The notes: a model not told the origin generated them from the sequence alone. Shown: positions 10,076 through 22,644, counted from the first letter of the stretch. The stretch: DNA of 64,000 nt from Rhodamnia argentea (GCF_020921035.1 NC_063151.1:6014001-6078000); one strand, 5' to 3'. Numbers and translations are program-made.

Positions 10076-11789
10076 TTTTCTATTGCTTTACAAGTGTCTC
10101 GATACCCAATATTTTTATATAACAAAAGCCGATTGCAAAAAACGTAATATTTTCTCTTGTGGGGGCGTCATCAGACTTAACTTTGAAGGAATATGTTATA
10201 TCATTATTCATTTGGGCCCGACTCCTGTGGCGAACCTTCCCACGAGAAAATCGACAAATGCTTTCGGTTCGTCCTTTTGCAGCCCCGAATCAAATTCCGC
10301 CCACTCCACGCTGAAAGGCGACGGTCAAAAACGCGGCGACGCCCACGTGGGGCAAGCCCATTCGTCATTCAAATCATTTTTTGCCGTGGGCTTGACCGCG
10401 CCTGATCCTTGCCCACATTGCTTAGGGAGGGAAATGAGAAATTTGGTTGGGCGCGTGAAAAGCTTGCGACGCTCCTCCCCGTACTGGGACCTTCATCCCC
10501 CTCGACGTCGTGTCAAGAAGTAACCGAATCATCGTCATCGAAACTTCGTGCGATTGATTCCGTTGAATCCCAATTACAGTTCTATTTCTATCTCTATGTC
10601 TCTCTCTCTCTCTAGCCCCGCCATTGATTACGAGTTGTGAAAGGCGGAAGCAAGGAAGCTGCATCCCTTTGTCCCGTCTCTCTGTTCTTCTCATTTTGTG
10701 TCAGAGAACCGCGTGAACTCGTGATTCGACGAGACGAGAGTGCTTTTCCAGACGGGGAATATAAGGATCGCTTCGCACTTCTCCAATATCGCTTCGCTCG
10801 CTTTTGGAATCTTGCCGGCGTTCGAATCGCTCTATCTCGACCTATCTGCCTTTGCCTTTTTCGTCTCGCTTTCAGGTAAAGCAACGCGCCTCTTCCACGC
10901 GACTTTAACGTACCTGATGACGCATTCGGTTGATCAAGCTGCTTCCTGTGGTTAAAAATTTGGAGAGAGCTAGGTCGAGCGATTTGATAGTTTCCAGCTT
11001 GTTTCGAGCTGTTGAATTTTATTTTTTTTCCCTCTTTGGCGGTTAAAATGCGGCGCGAGATGAAAGGGGAGTATCGGGACAGAGCTTCGCTTCCTTTGCC
11101 CAGTCGTCCGCGTGAATCACCGGCGGGATCACGTCGTGCTGGGAGTGACATTAGGAGTTCTGTGCGGAATTTCATCCGTAAGAGGTTGTCTGAATCTCCA
11201 AGCGCGTCCGTGTAAGCACGGATGGATGTCATGAGTCTGCATGTGTCTGCACTGTGCTATCGGTAGCCCGAGGTTACTCGAAATTCATTTCTGTCCCTGA
11301 CAAGTTCGCCAGATGTTGCCGTTGTTTTGTCTGGAAAACTTATAATCTGACTCTTTCCAGAGTCGTCCCATAGTTGACGCGCATTGATTGATGCTTCAGA
11401 AGAGAGTGCTTCGTTGCTCATTCGAGACACAGTTTTTTTCCTTATGCATGCTGCTAATATCATAATTCTCTTCATTCTGGGGACAATTGATTTCAGCGGA
11501 AAGATAAGCCAACTCATTGAGCAAATTGCACGTGATTCTTTTCCCAGAAAAAAAGAAGTTTTTTGAAATGAGATATTCATCGACTACCACGTAATTTGTT
11601 ATTTTGGTTTTGATTTCCAACATTATCCTCTTTTACTGCTTCTCTTTATTTCTTTCGGTTGATCCTTACCCCAGGGATGGAAGAGCCGTTTCCCATTCAG
11701 ATTTTCTTTATTAATGACAGAGTTCTATTTGATATCTTAGGTTAGTTATTCATTGTATGCAGTGTTTCTTATGAATTGCTCTTTTGCAG
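10076..11789 (+). promoter_or_regulatory. Upstream region and likely 5' UTR of the diacylglycerol kinase gene
   Basis: A (CT)n run lies at 10598-10616. A strong splice donor, TTCAG|GTAAAG (10875|10876), could join directly to the acceptor at 11789. A second possible leader exon starts at ATG 11048, ends at donor 11211|11212 and stays in frame with the kinase (54 extra residues, Arg/Ser-rich). No clear TATA box was found. Which leader is used cannot be settled from sequence. Confidence 0.5.
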
Positions 11790-11790
11790 C

Positions 11791-14700
11791 ATGGAGGCTG
11801 TCATGGATGATAAATCTGAGGAAGTCTTGAAGGATTTCCATATACCTGATTACATACTTGTACCTGGATCTAAGGTCGAAACCACTTCCCATATACCCTC
11901 ATGTCCAGTGATTGCGTTCATAAACTCTAAGAGTGGTGGTCAGCTGGGGGGACAACTTCTCATCACATACCGCTCTCTTCTTAATAAGAATCAGGCAATT
12001 TCCTTTCTGGCCTTTGCTAAAGTGTTCTAGAAAAGGCACTTGAGTCTTTGAACAATATTCTTGACCCCTTAACGGTATATTTTGTCTTTCATTGGTGTAT
12101 CTGAATTATCAGGTTTTTGACCTTGGAGAGAATGCTCCTGATAAGGTGTTGCATCAGCTTTATGCGACTCTTGAAGTGCTGAACTGTAAAGGAGATATTT
12201 TAGCCGGAGAAGTTCAGAAAAAATTGAGAATAATTGTAAGATCAGTTCTTAGATTTGAATTAGGCCGGAAGTTCATTTTGTTGTTGTTACAGGCAGGAGC
12301 ATGTAGCTTGTGCTACTCTATGATCTGCACGTGCCCTTGGACAATTTTTTATCTCTTTTTCTTACCCAGTTAAATGATGTCATCAGGTTGCAGGTGGAGA
12401 TGGCACAGCCAGCTGGCTTCTGGGGGTTATCTCTGATCTCAAACTACAGAAACCACCGCCTGTTGCCACTGTACCGCTGGGAACGGGGAATAATCTTCCA
12501 TTTTCATTTGGCTGGGTATGCCTTTTAAGTCTTCTTTCACAGATAAATCATTAAAAATAAAAAAATAAGAACAGTTATTTGTTTTAGTTGTCGCGCCAAT
12601 GATTAGTCTTGCCTTGTGGTGAAGGCTATGAATGGCTATTTGACTTAGTATACAGAGGACATTCTTTTTTATCTCTGTCTTTCATGTTTAAATGCTTGGG
12701 AGATGAAATGATTTGGCAATAAGAAAGGAAATCAATTTATATGACATAAGAGTAAGGTACTTTTTATCTCACAGGGAAAGAAAAATCCTGGGATAGATAG
12801 GCAATCTGTCCTGTTGTTCTTGAATCAAGTGAAGACCGCAAAAGAAATGAAGATGGATAGGTCAGTACTCCCTCTATGAGATAATTCTGTTCATTAGGTC
12901 ATTAGGTGTAAAGGTTTCCATGCCTGGGGGGATGTGGACTAAATTTAAAGTTCCGTTGACATTGACATTGACTTTAAAGGCTTGCTCAACTCGATTAAAC
13001 AGCTATTCTGAATGTCAAAATATGCCCATGATGGAGTTTATGGCTAAGAGATAATGTTGATTCTTTGTCAGCTGGCACATAATCATGAGAATGAGAACTC
13101 CAAAAGAAGGTGCATGTGACCCTATTGCTCCTCTCGAACTACCGCATTCCTTGCACCCATTTCACCGTGTCTTGAATACAGATAAACTGAACGTGGTAAG
13201 TTTATCCATACCTTGCACATTAAATTTCTCCTCAATTTTTTGTCGTCTTATCTCTGTTTTATGTAGAGACTCAAATTAGCCATCTTTATTCTATGATAAG
13301 TTCTTAGTCAAACTTTCGCAGTTGCTTGCTTAAAACTCCCGAATTACTTTAATTGGTACTCAAGTACTTGAATGCAGATCGGGCATTTCTTTCTATAACC
13401 TTCCTGGGATTTCCTCTATATAATTTATTTACTGAAATGGTTAGTGTAGTGTTAGAGATGAGTTGGCACTCAAGTGTTGTTTGTGTATTGTCCAAGATAG
13501 GAGCTTTTTATCACGTACGGTGTTTGTTTGAGCGAAACAGTTAAGGGATTGTGCAATTGCTAGTATATTGATTTTTGAATTTGGCTTCAAACTCTATAGT
13601 GGCATGCAAATTATCCCGTCCGACAGAAAAAAGGTATATGAGATTGATCAGCCCTAGGGTGGGTTTGTAACAACAAATCCTCGTCTTCTAATCACCATTT
13701 CTCCTCTTCTGTGGGTCAATATTCGGCGCACTTCAAATCAAAATTTATCCTTTCTTGGTTCCTTTTCTGTCTCCTCTTCTGTGGTTCAATAACCAGGGCA
13801 CTTCTTATCACCATTCCTCCATTCTTGGCTCCTTTTCTGTCTCCTCCAGTTTTTCGGTGTCCAATGCATTTCTAATTACCGTTTCTCCTTTTTCAGTTCC
13901 TTTTCTGTCTGTGCCCATATGCATGTGTCAGCTATTTTGTTAACGTTTCTACTGTTGCATGTCTGTTTCTGTAAAATCGCAGGAGGGGTGCCACACATTT
14001 CGTGGGGGCTTTTGGAATTACTTTGGCATGGGTAAGGAAATCCATTAGCTCGTTGAATAACAATCTACCCTGAAACAGATGAACCAGAAGGCTAGCAGTA
14101 ACATAGACCTCGAAAGTGTTTCGTGGAAGTCCAGTTAATCATGGTGTTGAGAATTTAAAAATCCAATGACCGTCCTTGACCTGCTTTTCATTGCTTTTGC
14201 CCAGACTCAGTTGATCTGTTTATGTATCCGGAACTATCATTAGAAGCACATACATCACTAATTCAATGACCATATCTGACCTGCTTATTCAATGCTCTTG
14301 TGCAGACAATAATAGATATGTTTGTATGTCCAAAACTATCATTAAAAACAGATGGAATAGTAAATATTCACCGGTGTAATGGGTTCAAATCTCATGTATC
14401 TGTTATTTAGAGATTTCGAGAGATGAATCGATAAATGCCGTCGCCTAACAAATTTAGTCTTTGGGTTCCTGCAAGCGCACAGGACTAATTTGGCATTGCT
14501 CTCGTGCTGTACAGGAATGGATGCTCAAGTATCATATGCATTTCACTCAGAGAGGAAGTTACATCCTGAGAAGTTTAAGAACCAACTTGTTAATCAGGTA
14601 ATTTGATATCTTCATTTTAGTTATTTATGTGTGTGATAACTTGCTAGAGTTATCAATTATGCACAATAGTCTTGTCAAGCAATGAGAGATATCACACTGA

Positions 14701-16410
14701 CCATCCCAGCCAGGCGATTCTATGGTCCCTTATAGAGAGAATAGTGGGCAAGCTTTTTTTCTTTTTATTTTGGTAAAAAAAAAGGTATTGCTTGATTAGT
14801 CATTGATAGACAGCAAGTGAGGTTGAGTTGTCTCACTGATTATGCGTTAGAAGATTGTTCTAGTTGGGTCTATCCGTCAACTCAGACCAACGCAAACATA
14901 TTGCTGATTGCTTTCTCTACTTGTTCTAAGACCAAATCAAACTCCCTCTAAATATTGTTCTTAAGAAACTTTTCGGTTTTTATTTAGTGTTCCTGAGTAG
15001 TGTTTTAACTCTTCTTTCAGTTCAGCTTATAAGGTCATAATGCATATGTAAGACTTTGTCAGACTTTCCTTTTCTTGTGTTTCAGAGTACTTACTTGAAG
15101 CTTGGATGTACTCAAGGATGGTTTTGTCCTTCTCTTTGTCATCCTTCTTCACGGTGAGTCTCTTGGAAGCACACTCTGATCTCATGGAAAGAATGATATG
15201 CTTTTACGATCTACTTGCCTACAGGCTGTTAGTTTTCTGCTTTCCTTTTAGTCATCCCATATAAATGGAAGTCTTTTTACTAAACTTATGTCAATGCAGG
15301 AATATGGCACAGTTGACAAAGGTGAAAATAATGCGAAAAAACGGCCAGTGGGAGGACCTCAACGTACCTCGCAGGTTATTTACAAGTACCATGTATAATT
15401 ATCATAAAATAGCTGTGGTCGTTCATGTTGTCTGTGTTGCTTGTAAGTGTTCTTGCATTTTTCGGGGTATTGCTGAATGCTACCTCATTTTTCTGATTTC
15501 TCGAATTGACTCCTGATGTCTACTGTACAGCATCAGGTCTATCGTTTGCCTCAACTTGCCTAGTTTTTCAGGCGGGCTCAACCCCTGGGGAAATCCAAAC
15601 CCAAGAAAATCGGCTTATGTAAGTTCAATTCCTACTTACTAAAGCATCTTGTTCATGTGCTATGTTCCAACAGTTTTGCCAGTCTGCCAACCTTCTTTCG
15701 CAAATATATATTGAACCTCTTTTTGTTTGTTTGAGCCTTACAGAGAGACTTGACTCCTCCATATGTTGATGACGGCCTTCTTGAGATTGTCGGTTTTAGA
15801 AATGCTTGGCATGGCCTTGTATTGCTTTCTTCAAAAGGGCACGGTACTCGTCTTGCACAGGTAGAATTACAATGAAATCTTTCTCAAACTGATGTTGCAT
15901 GTACGCAGAGGAGTTTGTTATGCATAAATTGATCATCATCGTTTTGAAATGGCATTGGAATATAGATATGAAGATAATTTAGAATGGTGCCTGCTCTCAA
16001 GTGTGCCTCATTACATCTCACTTGTATATGTTTGCATGTTCTTGTATGTATATTCATACAATTGCTCTCTAAATTCGCTGTAGACAAACAGAGTTCGCTT
16101 CGAGTTCCATAAGGGTGCGGCAGACCACACATTCATGAGAATGGATGGGGAACCTTGGAAACAACCCCTACCAGTTGATGACGACACTGTCGTCGTTGAA
16201 ATCTCCCCATCCAGCCAAGTAATGATGCTAGCCACGCCTCTTTGCCAGTCCAAAAGTATACATGATCCCTCTTCCCCCAGGATATATCAGGACAATGATG
16301 ACGACAGCAGTCAAGAAGAATGTGAAGAAGACTCGGAAGAGCGAAGGAAGTTTGGTGCTGCAGACACTTTCAAAATTCCAGATGGCATCGAAATCTCCCA
16401 TCTCAGTTAA
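11791..16410 (+). CDS. DGK5: Diacylglycerol kinase, plant cluster III (DGK5/6-like)
   Basis: The enzyme phosphorylates diacylglycerol with ATP to phosphatidic acid in lipid signalling. The coding exons are 11791-11994, 12113-12235, 12387-12515, 12775-12860, 13072-13195, 13983-14031, 14515-14597, 15086-15153, 15300-15374, 15531-15618, 15744-15860 and 16084-16410; all phases agree, giving 490 aa. The catalytic domain has [11 protein letters not shown] (about 44-54), the ATP-binding GGDGTA (112-117) and [15 protein letters not shown] (about 139-153). The accessory domain carries [23 protein letters not shown] and [11 protein letters not shown]. An acidic linker precedes the conserved [11 protein letters not shown]...ISHLS tail. 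There are no C1 domains, as in plant clusters II and III. The donor after the first coding exon is GC (CAG|GCAATT). An in-frame upstream exon from 11048 could add 54 residues; the short start is preferred because cluster III proteins begin close to the kinase domain. Confidence 0.93.
13685..13915 (+). repeat. Tandem repeat in a DGK intron
   Basis: About three copies of a 75-85-bp unit are seen, each containing ATCACC-TTTCTCC and TTCCTTTTCTGTCTCC. They lie in the intron before the 49-bp exon. Confidence 0.6.
14155..14350 (+). repeat. Two-copy repeat in a DGK intron
   Basis: The words CCAATGACC/TTCAATGACC, GACCTGCTT, CAATGCT, GTGCAGAC, TATGTTTGTATGTCC and AACTATCATTA recur in the same order. 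This makes a duplication of about 110-120 bp within the intron. Confidence 0.55.
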
Positions 16411-18250
16411 GCACGGAATTCAAGTTCTTTGGTGGGATCTCCATTTGCAAGTATCAATTCCCCTTGTCAATGATTTGACTGGTCTTAGGATTCTCTATAG
16501 TTATGAGGTTTCACTTAGTAGGTATTCCCAAGTGGGAGAGATTCATTGTTGATAAACCGTGATAATTTGCTAACCTGTAGTTTCTAGAGTAAAGGCCATA
16601 TCTTCGTGTACAGCTCACAGCTAGAAATTAGATTCTGGCCAACTTGACCGATTAGTTCTCACTTGTTCACTTCACTCTTTCGAGTACGAGTGTGTGGCTT
16701 CTGGGTTCAGATGTGCTTGCTTGAATTATTCAGTTTGGTGAGTTCTTTCTGCCGTCTCAAACGCCAGTCCCTGCAGATTCTCTCATGATTTCACTTGGAA
16801 CAAGGGAAAGGAAAATCTCGGTTATTCTTTCAATTCAGCCTATTTTGGCAATTTGATGATCTAATTCTTACCGGCAAACCTCATATGTGAGTTCACTTTG
16901 GTAATTGCATGCAGACTGTGTTCTTCTTTGGGGCTGACTGCATGCAGTTTTGTTATTTTGGAGTACAAGTATAGTGGAATTCGAAATTCTTTATTGCTTA
17001 TCAAACTGTCTCCGACACTTCTTGGACCCTGATTTGTTTAAACGGTTCGAAAATTGGTTCTAACTTCTTTTCATCATCGACGAGCATAAACCTGTAGAAA
17101 TGTCGAGTGGAGTTTAATTTACTCATTCAAAAGAAGTAACTGCCTGACCGAATCCAATTACGGAGGAGGAGTGGGAAGCAATCAGAGAAGTGGTCGAGTC
17201 AGGAGGAGTGGGAAACACTCACAGTAGTGGTCGAGTCAGAGTTCGCAGCTCCCAAAACAACCAGCCGTACTTGCGTAAGGCAATCAAATTGAAATTAGCC
17301 CCAGAAATCTCTGACTGTGTTACATGCAGGATATTAGTAACACTCTAGGTTGCTAGATTTCTACTAAAACTAGGCCAAGGTATCAGCCTCGCCAGTTGCA
17401 ATCCGGATGCTTACGAATTGTTGACGTAAATCCAACGCGGGGTCTCAGTATTGTTGCAACCATCGCACCGTGCAAAATCAATCATCGAACCCGTGCTAAC
17501 CTTTGAAATCTAGGGATACAATTCAGGACCCTGTACATTTAGCAGAAGTGAGCAAATCTGTGGGTTATATTTTCTAGTTCACTTGGTACTTGGTATCAGT
17601 TGATGCGCTCAATGCCTGTATTGCAAGACGGCCGATCCAGAGTTACCATCTTACAGTTTGATTGATGTTGCCAGCACGAAATTTACTTTAAGTGACCATT
17701 AGCTTGTGAGGTGTTTTGCACCATTTTCCCTCAAACCAGGTTCTTTCGATACTTCCCTGTTTCTTAGTCCTTCTTCCTGCCGTAACTTCTAATAAACCCG
17801 GGAGCCACCAATCACGCCGGGCGAACATAAATCAAAAGCGCACGGTTTTACTACCACATAAGAATTTAATTTTCGCGTATCATAGCCAACATAAACAAAG
17901 ATTTCACTGAATGATCCGTACCCCCACAGCTAGAATCAACCATAATGACTCTTCGCTAATTGCGATAATTTGACAACAGGGAAAAGTTAAAATATGCGAA
18001 TGAGGACTTAGGGGATTCTAAACCATCCCTCCACATGGCTTATAGAGAGGGGAAAGCACGGCACCCCTAGTATCCCACTTGCCATTTTCTATTGAGTATT
18101 GACTCGAATACAACGAATATAAACTAACGCACCTAGGATTAGTCTTCTTAATAAATCCACTGAACCTTTTTCCCCCTAACTGTAGGTATTACTGCTGCCT
18201 ATGGTTTTCAACCTCCTCCATTTCATGGGCAAAACCATCTCACTCATGCA
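16411..18250. other. DGK 3' region and intergenic space
   Basis: The kinase 3' UTR is followed by single-copy-looking sequence. A 38-bp unit with GGAGGAGTGGGAA...GTGGTCGAGTCA is tandemly doubled at 17164-17239. No further gene is supported. Confidence 0.5.
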
Positions 18251-18259
18251 TATATAATA
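18251..18259 (+). promoter_or_regulatory. TATA box of the first DUF3774 gene
   Basis: TATATAATA lies about 100 bp before the start codon at 18360, a spacing that leaves a short leader. Confidence 0.55.
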
Positions 18260-18359
18260 AGTTTCGACATGATCCCAACCTCTATGCACCATAGAACTCA
18301 CTGAATACCGAGTACATTTTCTGTGATTTAAGCCCAAAACCAAGCAATATACTTCTAAA

Positions 18360-18650
18360 ATGAACGCAGTGAGCAGGGCATGGATCGTTGCGGCATGCAT
18401 CGCATCGGTTGAGTCGTTGAAAGAACAAGGGTTTTGTAGATGGAACTACCCGTTGAGGTCACTCGAGCAGCGTGCCAAGAGCAACATTAGCTTGTTCTAT
18501 GAGACCAGCAAGATCTCTTCCTCTTCCTCTTCTCCGTCTGTCGCGGCAGCAGCAGAGGCATCGAATGCCGACAAGGCGAGGCGAACAGAGGAGTCGCTGG
18601 AAAAAGTCATGTACTTGTCCTGTTGGGGTCCAAATACAGTCAGATTTTGA
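18360..18650 (+). CDS. Wound-induced/hypoxia-responsive small protein (DUF3774)
   Basis: This single-exon gene encodes 96 aa. It has the family's conserved N-terminal helix with the SRAWIVAACIASVESLKEQG stretch, then CRWNYPLRSLEQ (about residues 26-37). A Ser/Ala-rich variable middle (about 51-72) follows, then the hallmark end [16 protein letters not shown], with a four-residue extension after it. Arabidopsis relatives are short proteins induced by wounding and low oxygen (WIP family); their molecular role is unclear. There is no signal peptide. A similar gene lies 2 kb downstream on the same strand, which points to local duplication. Confidence 0.88.
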   Translation: MNAVSRAWIVAACIASVESLKEQGFCRWNYPLRSLEQRAKSNISLFYETSKISSSSSSPSVAAAAEASNADKARRTEESLEKVMYLSCWGPNTVRF

Positions 18651-20070
18651 GATCAGCAGTCGCCTAGTCGGGCACCAATCAGTTTTGTACGATGTACTTA
18701 TGCTATGTCATTGGTGATAGTTACTCTAGTGTGAAACATTATGCACTTTCCGTTGGAATGAGAGGAATGTTTGTTCACGAAATACCCACCACAGCTTTTA
18801 GTCTACAGGAACATTTTCCTTAATGGCTTAAGCACATTTGTGTACCTTATGCAATCAGTGCCGAAATCATGAACTAGTCCTGACATAATACCGGTCATGG
18901 TGTGGCGTTGATGACTTTCGTGGGGATTCATTTGAATCGGGGTAAGTAACAGAATTACGGCATGACTCTGGTCTGTGCAGTTCTTCATCAGGGAGATACT
19001 TTGGCTCTTAGTCTTGCACTGTCGCCATTAGCTATAGCTGACTTGCCAATTACTCATGTCAACTAAATGAAAAAACGAATTTACTCAAATCTGTCAAGGC
19101 CAGATATCATTTGAGGATGATCCATCGAGAAGCTAAAATTGGGGATTAATGTGTCAATCGAGTAAAACGAACATTGGCTTGTTTCCATATTTTGTTCCTG
19201 CTCGCTCATTCTCCTGGTCTTACACAGTTTTTGATCCTAGAAGATTCTATCCACGCCAAGGCCCCAACTCCGTGGTCGATGCTGGTTGTTTGTTGCATAG
19301 AGTAGAACTGCAAGAGGAGTAGGAAGACAGTATTGCTGCTTGAGTTAATACATAAACTAGCCAAGATAATGAGAAGTCCAGTTAACGCATCAGAACTAGA
19401 CAGCGTGCACGAACTGGCTTTTGTTCTTTAACAGTAGAACAACATTGCGCACATTGATTTCAGCGGATCCCTCATTTACTGTTTAAGTTTGTTCGGTTTT
19501 TCTGAAAAATTACAATCTGCAAAACCTGTCGCATCTTTTGATGGATGTTAATCCAACAAGCACCCCGGTTTAATTAAGTTTGCAAGATCTGCATCGACCA
19601 TAGTTTCAGATCCAGTCATTGAGAAATGGCAAATGTTTGTTCTGGCCGTCGAATCTACGTTAAAAGGACCAAGAGTGAGTAAATTGAGTGGGATTGGACT
19701 ATTGGAGGATATAAAGTTCATCTCAAATGACAAGCAGCACCAATACAGCGACACTAGGAATGGATAGAGAGGTCCTTCTCACGTGTGTGGCAACTCACTT
19801 GACTTTTGTGCGCTTGTATCTATGCCATAGGCCCACAACCATTTGTCCTTTCTGTCGTTTTAGAAAAGGAGTCTCGATTCATAGGCACATCAATTCATGC
19901 CAGCATAGAAAAATGTCCAATCTTTTTAGCAGATAATGGTATCGGATTGGGTCGGATCGGATTGGACTCCTCCCACTACCTAATACCAGGGGTTGCTTCT
20001 CCTAAACTGTTGGTGAAACAGCCTCTGGTTTTGCACATTCCCATTTTCTCTGAGACGCCCGTGAACCCCA
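18651..20070. other. Intergenic between two DUF3774 genes
   Basis: It holds the 3' UTR of the upstream gene and the promoter of the next. No further gene or repeat is supported. Confidence 0.5.
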
Positions 20071-20079
20071 CACTGTGCT

Positions 20080-20086
20080 TATAAAT
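20080..20086 (+). promoter_or_regulatory. TATA box of the second DUF3774 gene
   Basis: TATAAAT lies 250 bp before the start codon at 20336, implying a leader of about 220 bp. Confidence 0.6.
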
Positions 20087-20144
20087 CCAGAAGCCCCGTT
20101 GCTCCTCCAACACCATCTGAACTCACAGTCCCAGAAACCAAAAT

Positions 20145-20310
20145 TCGATCTTTTTTTCTCCATCCAAGTCAATCCTACCACTAGTGACTCAGACCCAGAA
20201 TTCAAAATCCAATCTTTTTCAATCCAAGTCGGTCCTAGTACTTGTAAATCGCAGACCCAGGATTCAAAAGTCAATCCTTTCTCCATCCAAGTCAATCCTA
20301 CTACTTGTCC
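20145..20310 (+). repeat. Tandem ~62-bp repeat in the 5' leader of a DUF3774 gene
   Basis: The words ATCCAAGTC(AA/GG)TCCTA, CAGACCCAG(A/G)ATTCAAAA and TCTTTTT/TCCTTT recur in order, giving nearly three units. The repeat sits in the transcribed leader and is open in the frame of the downstream coding region, but there is no ATG before 20336. Confidence 0.7.
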
Positions 20311-20335
20311 AGGAGGGCAGGCTATTCAAGTCACC

Positions 20336-20605
20336 ATGAGTTCAACTAGCAGAGCATGGATTGCTGCAGCGAGCATTGGGGCAGTGGAGGCACTGAAAGA
20401 CCAGGGATTTTGCCGGTGGAACCACGCGCTCAGGTCGCTCCACCAATACGCCAAGTGCAATGTCGGATCTTGTTCTCAGGCCAAGAGAGTGTCTTCGTCC
20501 TCGGCTGCTTCTGCCATTTCTGAGAAAATCAGAGGAGGGAAAGTGAAGCAGTGTGAAGAGTCTTTGAGGAAAGTCATGTATTTGAGTTGCTGGGGACCTT
20601 ACTAA
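20336..20605 (+). CDS. Wound-induced/hypoxia-responsive small protein (DUF3774)
   Basis: This single exon encodes 89 aa and is close to the family consensus. The N-terminal helix contains [20 protein letters not shown], followed by [18 protein letters not shown] short Ser-rich linker comes next, then [16 protein letters not shown] at the end. The start is the first ATG after the TATA box and aligns with the family's usual MSSTSRAW start. The leader carries a tandem repeat (20145-20310). It is the most typical of the four small genes here and probably keeps the ancestral wound/hypoxia-responsive role. Confidence 0.92.
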   Translation: MSSTSRAWIAAASIGAVEALKDQGFCRWNHALRSLHQYAKCNVGSCSQAKRVSSSSAASAISEKIRGGKVKQCEESLRKVMYLSCWGPY

Positions 20606-22640
20606 TTGCTAAGCTCCCCTCCTTTTTTTTTCCTTCCATCGCCAGTTGATTTTGCTAGAGTCCATTGTAATTATGACTGGCCGAAATGAAATTGAGCAGT
20701 TTATGCATACTTTCATGCAATTACTCTTTTCATCATCAGCGTTTTTCATGCATTCGGTCGTGAGATTAATTGTCGAGTAACTATAGCATACATGGATGGT
20801 GTAAATTCTTTTTTATATGAACGATTTTACTATTCTCTCTTTGAGGGCTTTAATGATTGGATTTCTCAATAACTCTCAAAACGGGTGAATAAAATCCTTG
20901 GTGTGATATTTTTCTTACATTGAGGATTTATGCACTAACTTTTTCTTAATTGTCATAGTTTGTGACATGGCAATTAAGAAATTTGGATAAATAACTCGTG
21001 GACAGCGTTCTCTGTGCTTGTCAGCCACAATACGAGTACAAACACCGCCGGAACGGGCCCAGGCGCTGCCGAATGGATTCTCAGGCCTCACTTTGGCCCA
21101 TTGCAAAAGTAACACTGGATTGCCAAAGTCCAACGGACAAATTGCTTACCTTGTAATTGGGTCACATATACCCCCGCCAACCCTTTTTTATATGTCATGC
21201 TCTTGTATTCACTAAACTCTTTTAAGTGAATGATTATCGAATTCAAAGTATATAATTCAAGAAGCAATTCCTCTTTAATTCTCAAGCTGAAGTATTTAAG
21301 GTTTCCATGGGCGTTGGTTTCACCTAGAGAGGTGGAGCTTACCTTGATAGATTGCACTAAGCTACAATGAGTTTTCTAGAGAAGTCGGGACAAATACATG
21401 TGATAGCACCGTCATAGAGAGACAAATCTGGCAGCTGGAGTTTAAGGGGTTTGTAATGCGTAGGGTAGATAGGAGCTCTTCCATAGGGATAAAGACTTTC
21501 GATAAGACCACTTAATCCTCATCTATGATCAATTTATTTAAGGAGATGAAATTAAGTAGATTTAGGTATAATTACTTAAAAGACACTTGTCAATCAACTT
21601 CTTCTTTTTGCCCTTCTACTGTCCAAATATTGTTAATTAAGGGTGATCGGTTTCAAAGTGATATGATTCCCACTTTGAACTGTCTAAATATTGTTAATTA
21701 GGGTGATCGGTTTAGGTGATAGATCCCACTTTTCGAGTGATATTGGGAATAAGCCCACCTTGTCACGGATCCACTTGGAAAGTGGATTGCCGGTTCTTAG
21801 GTGGGTCTAGGAACGGTCCGTATCTACTTTTTTTTTTTTTTTTCTCCCTATTCCTTGCAAGAATATAAGAGTTGTTGCATAGTATAAACTACTACACGTG
21901 AGCGTGAGGCGTCAAGCCACAAGGGAGGCGTGAGCAATGGGTGACTAAGATCGAGAGAAGTGTGAATGAGAGGTTTGAGGGACAAGTGTGCGTGACTGTG
22001 TATGAGCGAGAAAAGAATGGTAATTAGAATTATGGGAATATAGAATAATAAGAATTGCAACAACAAAAAAATATCGATCCAATTCGGGTAGATCAAGCAG
22101 GTGGCTTTGTACCTATAATCGAGAGCCGGATCGATATTCACCGATTTTAAATTTTAGGAGCTGAGAACCGCTCAGAACCATCCAATTCGATTCGGCAGGG
22201 CCCGGTTTGTTTTTTTTTTTTTCCCTCACCCCTATTGTCCATCATCAACACTTTGCGTAAACCGTTTCAAGCACCTAGCTTGCGCAAACCATTTCAAGCA
22301 CATAGCCAGCGTAAGGTTTACTTGGATGCTGCTAAGATACGCCATAGAGCGTCTGGTCTTTGCGCATAAATTGCCATTTTAACGTCCTGGAGTGGGAGGG
22401 CTGGAAGTGGATGCTTATCGAACAATTCATCTCAATGACGATGGAAATTTGCACCAAAACCACGTTTGCTGTTCGTTCGCTTTCAGTCCAGGGAAAAGAG
22501 AGGGCAAATTAACAATGTGCTTCCGAAACCCACCATTTCAACCCCAAAAAAACCACCGCCCACAAATCCGGGAGCTCCGACCCACCTTTTGATGGACCCA
22601 CTGATTTCTCCGATACCACCTCCTTTCCCAAATCATTTCT
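20606..22640. other. Intergenic region with small repeats
   Basis: It includes a short direct duplication near 21612-21715 (CTGTCCAAATATTGTTAATTA and GGGTGATCGGTTT words). A GGTTCC/AACCGG-type remnant lies near 22130-22210, and a small repeat AAACC(G/A)TTTCAAGCAC near 22260-22300. No gene is supported. Confidence 0.5.
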
Positions 22641-22644
22641 TGCC

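Noticed and set aside
10068-10523. 151-codon frame upstream of the DAG kinase
   Set aside because: It starts inside a foldback element and runs into the kinase leader region, with no family likeness.
10612-11232. 206-codon minus-strand frame opposite the DAG kinase leader
   Set aside because: The composition is Arg/Ser-rich from a pyrimidine-rich leader. No domain is seen, and it is antisense to a better-supported transcript.
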